Shown here one piece after another: positions 60,578 through 64,000 of a stretch of 64,000 nucleotides of DNA (its first letter is position 1; every line of letters begins with the position of its first letter). This stretch comes from Streptomyces spiramyceticus (GTDB taxonomy: Bacteria; Actinomycetota; Actinomycetes; Streptomycetales; Streptomycetaceae). The notes under the pieces are model-generated. The model had not been told where the DNA came from, did not search any database, and saw only the letters and a list, made by a program, of their open reading frames with translations. The stretch covers positions 2,700,001 to 2,764,000 of the forward strand of contig NZ_JARBAX010000001.1 of NCBI RefSeq assembly GCF_028807635.1, given 5' to 3'. The translations under genes and the position numbers were made by a program.

Positions 60578-60784
60578 GTGCGGGTTGCCTGCGGCGCAGT
60601 TCCCCTACCCGCCCCTTCCCGAACTGGGGCAAGCCCCAGGCCCCGGACGCCCTTCGGGCGTGGTCCTCAAGCGCCGGACGGGCTGAAATACCCAGCCTCT
60701 CCGGCGTTTGAGGAGCGGGGTCTGGGGCGGAGCCCCCACGCGGCGGCAGCCGCAAAATGTCACAGCGGGAAGGGGCGGGGTGGG
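60578..60784. repeat. second copy of the composite inverted repeat, degenerate
   Basis: The arm at about 60717-60784 matches, base for base over long stretches, the 16125-16189 arm of the element near 16 kb (shared core GCGGCGGCAGCCGCAAA). The opposite arm (about 60598-60650) is degenerate, with an added hairpin (GGGGCAAGCCCC). The word GTGCGGGTTGCCTGCGGC at 60578-60595 is the inverted form of the 16205 and 54804 copies. Occupies most of the gap 60540-60814. Confidence 0.7.
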
Positions 60785-60814
60785 GAACAAGCCCCGCGCA
60801 GCGGAGTCGGCACC

Positions 60815-61729
60815 TCACGCGTTCGGCCGCGCCCGCTTGGCCGCCGCCTCCGCCATCCCCTCCAGCTGCGCCAGCATCGGCATCGGGTCCGAGCCCACCG
60901 TCCCCGGCAGGAAGTCCGCGATGCGTTCCGGGGTCCACGGGCCGCCCTCCGCGTATCCCGCGCGCAGTTCCCTTGGCTGTGCCCAGACCGCGATCTTCGG
61001 GCCGGCGATCGTATAGACCTGGCCGGTGATCTTCTCTTCCCTGGCCCGCTCGGAGAGCAAGTACACGACCAGCGCCGCCACATCCTCCGGCTCGCCGATC
61101 TCCTTCAGCTCCATCGGCACGTTGGCCGACATCCGCGTACGGGCGACCGGAGCCACCGCGTTCGCAGTGACGCCGTACTTGTAGAGGCCCAGCGCAGCGC
61201 TCCGCACCAGCGAGATGATTCCGCCCTTCGCCGCGCTGTAGTTGGCCTGGGCGACGCTGCCCTGATGGTTGCCGCTCGTAAAGCCGATCAGCGTTCCGCC
61301 GCCCTGCTTCCGCATCACCGCCGACGCCGCCCGGAACACCGTGAACGTGCCCTTGAGGTGTGTGGCGATGACCGGGTCCCACTCCTCCTCCGCCATGTTG
61401 AACAACATCCGTTCGCGCAGGATCCCGGCTACGCACACCACCCCGTCGATCCGCCCGTACCGCGACAGCGCCACGTCGACGATCCGCTGCCCGCCCGCCA
61501 TCGTCGAGATGTCGTCGGCGACCGCGACCGCCTCGCCGCCCGCCGCCTCGATCTCCTTCACCACCGACTCCGCGACCTCGCTCGTCGGCTCCGAGCCCTC
61601 CATCGAGACGCCGTAGTCGTTGACCACGACCCTCGCGCCCTCGGCCGCGCAGGCCAGAGCCACCGCCCGCCCGATGCCACGCCCGGCGCCTGTCACGGCG
61701 ACGGCCTTGCCTGCCAAGAAGTTCCCCAC
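60815..61729 (-). CDS. SDR-family 17-beta-hydroxysteroid-dehydrogenase-4-like dehydrogenase
   Basis: 304 residues. Cofactor motif VTGAGRGIGRAVALACA, then the NDYGVSMEG pattern typical of peroxisomal-type (HSD17B4) 3-hydroxyacyl-CoA dehydrogenases; catalytic Ser (FTSGNHQGS) and YSAAKGG (Tyr-x-x-x-Lys). It oxidises a 3-hydroxyacyl-CoA in beta-oxidation-like steps of side-chain catabolism. Divergent from the cyclase gene with a one-mismatch operator between. Confidence 0.88.
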   Translation of the reverse strand: MGNFLAGKAVAVTGAGRGIGRAVALACAAEGARVVVNDYGVSMEGSEPTSEVAESVVKEIEAAGGEAVAVADDISTMAGGQRIVDVALSRYGRIDGVVCVAGILRERMLFNMAEEEWDPVIATHLKGTFTVFRAASAVMRKQGGGTLIGFTSGNHQGSVAQANYSAAKGGIISLVRSAALGLYKYGVTANAVAPVARTRMSANVPMELKEIGEPEDVAALVVYLLSERAREEKITGQVYTIAGPKIAVWAQPRELRAGYAEGGPWTPERIADFLPGTVGSDPMPMLAQLEGMAEAAAKRARPNA

Positions 61730-61751
61730 GTCCGGCCCCTTCCCGCGGTTT

Positions 61752-61766
61752 CTGACGGACCGTTAG
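61752..61766. promoter_or_regulatory. CTGACG-type operator, one mismatch
   Basis: CTGACG GAC CGTTAG, 23 bp upstream of the SDR start (61729, minus) and 48 bp before the cyclase start (61814, plus). Confidence 0.65.
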
Positions 61767-61813
61767 ATTTTATGGGCAGGCGGACACCCGAGCACAAGAC
61801 CCGAGGAGGCCCC

Positions 61814-62740
61814 ATGTCACTGCCGGCCGAGTTCCACGACATCGCCAAGCGCGTGAACAACTGGGGCCGTTGGGGCGCAGACGACGAGATCGGCACCCTC
61901 AACCTCATCACCGACGAGGTCGTACGCGCCGCAGCCGCCACCGTCCGCACCGGCCGCCGGATACCCCTCGCGCTCCCCCTCCAGGAGGACGGCGTGCAGG
62001 TCGGACTGATCCCCGGCCGCGTCAACCCGCTCCACACCATGGTCCAGATCAACCAGGAGCTCTTCGGCCCCGGCACGGTCGCCACCAGCGACGACGCCGT
62101 GACCATGGGGCTCCAGACGGCCACCCACTGGGACGCCCTCACCCACGCGTCGCACTCCGGGAAGATCTACAACGGCCGCCCCGCCGACTCCATCACCCCC
62201 CACACCCGGGCCCGTTTCAGCGGCATCGACAAGGCCGGGCATGTCGTCTCGCGCGGCGTCCTGCTCGACGTGGCGCGCGCGAAGGGAGTGGACCGGCTGC
62301 CCGGGGACCACGCCGTGACGCCCGAAGACCTGGAAGCCGCCGAGGAGTTGGCGGGTACGACCGTCCGGGGCGGCGACATCGTTCTCGTACGGACCGGGCA
62401 GATCCAGGTCTACCTGAGCGGCGACAAGCACGCCTACGGCTTCCCGTCGCCCGGACTTTCCGTCCGCACGCCCGAGTGGTTCCACGCCCGTGACGTCGCC
62501 GCGGTCGCGAACGACACGCTCACCTTCGAGATCTTCCCGCCGGAGATCGAGAACCTGTGGCTGCCCGTGCACGCCCTCGATCTGGTCGAGATGGGCATGC
62601 TCCAGGGGCAGAACTGGAACCTGGAGGAGTTGTCCACAGCCTGTGCGGAAGAGGGGCGGTACGCCTTCCTGCTCTCCGCGATGCCGGAGCCGTTCGTCGG
62701 CGGCACGGGGACCCCGGTCGCGCCCGTGGCGATCCTCTGA
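61814..62740 (+). CDS. cyclase-family (kynurenine formamidase-like) hydrolase
   Basis: 308 residues from ATG 61814 with GAGGAGGCC. WGADDEIGTLNLIT, GLQTATHWDALTHASHSGKIYNG (metal-binding His/Asp pattern HxxxxxxH) and GDIVLVRTG are the cyclase/formamidase (PF04199) signature. Members hydrolyse amides or lactones or act as C-C hydrolases. Shares the operator with the SDR; probably opens a ring or lactone in the same pathway. Confidence 0.88.
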   Translation: MSLPAEFHDIAKRVNNWGRWGADDEIGTLNLITDEVVRAAAATVRTGRRIPLALPLQEDGVQVGLIPGRVNPLHTMVQINQELFGPGTVATSDDAVTMGLQTATHWDALTHASHSGKIYNGRPADSITPHTRARFSGIDKAGHVVSRGVLLDVARAKGVDRLPGDHAVTPEDLEAAEELAGTTVRGGDIVLVRTGQIQVYLSGDKHAYGFPSPGLSVRTPEWFHARDVAAVANDTLTFEIFPPEIENLWLPVHALDLVEMGMLQGQNWNLEELSTACAEEGRYAFLLSAMPEPFVGGTGTPVAPVAIL

Positions 62741-62962
62741 AGCGGTACCGCATGAACAAGCATGAACACCGGGTGGCGACACGCTCTGCGCGCCCCGAGC
62801 ACGGCACGGCCGCCGCCACCCGGTTCCGGCGTACACCCTGACGCCGAACAGCGATCCGTACTCGCCAAGGCAGGGTCCTCGGCGTCCCCTCGCAGCGAAT
62901 CGCTCCACCCAAGGGTCATCAGACCGCCACGAACCGTCAACACCCAGTCGGCAATTTACGCG

Positions 62963-63430
62963 TTACGCACTATTTGTGACAGCGCACGACGGCTCACGCC
63001 CAGGCGCCTCATACGCCCCCTGCGCAACCACGGGCGCCCCTCGGTCGACCTCGCACCAGATGCGCTTTCCAGCACCTTCCGACTGCCAGCCCCACCGGTC
63101 GGCCAGCCCGTCGACGAGTTCGAGGCCGCGCCCGTTGGTGTCTTCACCCTCCGCGTGGCGCGGCATCGGCGGGCGGGCGCTGGCGTCGGCGACCTCGACC
63201 CGCACCGTGCCGTCGTCGGCCGTACCGAAGAGCATGCGCAGGACGGCCGGACAGCCCGTATGCACCACGGCATTGGTGACCAGCTCCGAGATGAGCAGGA
63301 TCAGGGTCTCGGCAAGTGGCTCATCGACCCTTATCCCCGAGCCGGCGAGCCGCGAGCGCGCCCACCTCCGGGCCCGCCCCACCTCGGCAGGATCGGCCCC
63401 TACCTCCAACTGCACCTGAAGCACCTGCAC
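62963..63430 (-). CDS. anti-sigma-factor-like ATP-binding protein (HATPase_c_2)
   Basis: 155 residues from GTG 63430 (several in-frame GTGs follow). N-box LILLISELVTNAVVHTG, G1 box VRVEVADASARPP, G2 RGLELVDGLADRWG: the RsbW/SpoIIAB-like serine kinase or ATP-binding family abundant in Streptomyces. Usually binds or phosphorylates anti-anti-sigma proteins. No partner is adjacent. Confidence 0.88.
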   Translation of the reverse strand: MQVLQVQLEVGADPAEVGRARRWARSRLAGSGIRVDEPLAETLILLISELVTNAVVHTGCPAVLRMLFGTADDGTVRVEVADASARPPMPRHAEGEDTNGRGLELVDGLADRWGWQSEGAGKRIWCEVDRGAPVVAQGAYEAPGREPSCAVTNSA

Positions 63431-63572
63431 CGCTCACACCATCCGAACCGGCGGACACATCGCCTCGCGTCTCCACAGGGTCACGGAACGTGATTCCCTT
63501 GTGGGACAGCATGGTTGACGTACAGTCACCGCAACAAGCGCTTCAGGCATATTCCAGCGCGAAGGAGTACGC

Positions 63573-63761
63573 GTGGTGCATACTGTGCGACGCACGTTGC
63601 GGGTAGTCGAACAAGGGCGCCCACGGCGCCTTCGCACTACGCGAACGGCGCACATTCCGCACCCGGCAGTCACCGCACTGGCGACACCGGGACAGCTGCG
63701 CATCACAACCACTCGCATCCCACGGAGAGTACCGGAGGGCACCCCCGACTCCGGGCCGTGA
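63573..63761 (+). CDS. small basic hypothetical protein
   Basis: 62 residues from GTG 63573, with a good GAAGGAG site at 63561-63567. Very basic (VRRTLRVVEQGRPRRLRTTRTAHIP..). No domain or leader seen. The ribosome site supports it over antisense frames. Function unknown. Confidence 0.45.
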   Translation: MVHTVRRTLRVVEQGRPRRLRTTRTAHIPHPAVTALATPGQLRITTTRIPRRVPEGTPDSGP

Positions 63762-63891
63762 CGAGTCACGCAAAGGACACAACCCGATATCGACGCACGG
63801 TAGTCGTTCGTCAGTCGCAGCATCGCGTGACCGTCCGATCACTCGCAGTTAAGAAGCCCAGTGCACAGCAAGGCACCACGAAGCACAGAGC

Positions 63892-64000
63892 TCACAGCGC
63901 CCCCGCCAGTACCTCCGCCGCCGCCCCCGCCGTCTGCCACCGCTCGGCGCGCACCCAGGCCCGCTTCAGGTGGAGGTGGACGTCCGCCTCCCAGGTGAAA
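63892..64000 (-). CDS. acyl-CoA dehydrogenase, C-terminus only (5' end outside window)
   Basis: Reading in from the window edge gives TWEADVHLHLKRAWVRAERWQT and then a stop at 63892-63894. This is the ACAD C-terminal helix (after the HGGIGFTW motif). Most of the gene lies beyond the window. Extends the catabolic block to the right. Confidence 0.75.
   Translation of the reverse strand, partial: FTWEADVHLHLKRAWVRAERWQTAGAAAEVLAGAL

Noticed and set aside
1..64000. CRISPR array, riboswitch, tRNA or rRNA
   Set aside because: No repeat-spacer pattern and no T-loop or acceptor-stem geometry was noticed. The only hits to tRNA-like words (such as GGTTCGAG near 51438) lie inside coding genes.
12000..64000. 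Complete cholesterol-degradation cluster
   Set aside because: Steroid-type side-chain enzymes are present, but no KstD, KshA/B, HsaC/D, Mce or cytochrome P450 genes are seen, so only a steroid-like logic is claimed.

Overview
The window is a high-GC actinobacterial chromosome segment, almost certainly Streptomyces or a close relative. The evidence is the GC-saturated third codon positions, many GTG/TTG starts, 4-bp stop/start overlaps, a large SARP regulator, F420/LLM-type oxidoreductases, an SCO4226-like protein and Streptomyces-type intergenic inverted repeats. No rRNA, tRNA or CRISPR array was seen.

Left part (1-10 kb): a partial LLM oxidoreductase, a PHP-family phosphoesterase with a Tat-like leader, and an ECF sigma factor translationally coupled to a DUF3995 membrane protein and a SRPBCC-like protein. 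An AT-richer spacer precedes a secreted TNT-type NAD glycohydrolase. Next comes a tight three-gene operon: a pyranose-oxidase-like GMC flavoenzyme, an IolE-like TIM barrel, and a VCBS/FG-GAP propeller that I judge to resemble the propeller of fungal aldos-2-ulose dehydratase. This looks like a sugar-oxidation pathway.

Catabolic superlocus (about 12-64 kb, interrupted): APC permease, aldehyde dehydrogenase, D-aminoacylase-type amidohydrolase, LLM monooxygenases, SDRs, a FadD ligase, two thiolase-like lipid-transfer proteins with DUF35 partners, enoyl-CoA hydratases, acyl-CoA dehydrogenases, an ADP-forming acyl-CoA synthetase, an HsaB-like flavin reductase, a zinc alcohol dehydrogenase and a cyclase-family hydrolase. 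Ten of its promoter regions carry 13 copies of one palindrome, CTGACG-N3-CGTCAG or near variants. Many small operons therefore look like a single regulon, probably for an isoprenoid-, steroid-side-chain- or aromatic-acid-like substrate handled as CoA thioesters. A TetR gene at 40.9-41.5 kb is the only local candidate repressor.

Between these blocks lie accessory genes: a secreted peptide with an ABC exporter operon (21.7-25.0 kb), a SARP regulator followed by a 62-residue peptide with four DQHAT repeats (27.7-31.0 kb), a Ser/Thr kinase with a PQQ propeller (37-39.6 kb), and an intact IS607-type element with serine recombinase and TnpB (44.7-46.9 kb).

Decayed DNA is clustered at four places: 20.0-20.9 kb (IS5 fragment plus frameshifted XRE regulator), 31.3-31.8 kb (DUF6247 gene plus truncated partner), 51.5-52.4 kb (IS701 remnant against a sigma-factor remnant) and 56.4-57.1 kb (half MFS transporter plus AraC fragment). 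The right end runs through an anti-sigma-type ATPase into the C-terminus of another acyl-CoA dehydrogenase.
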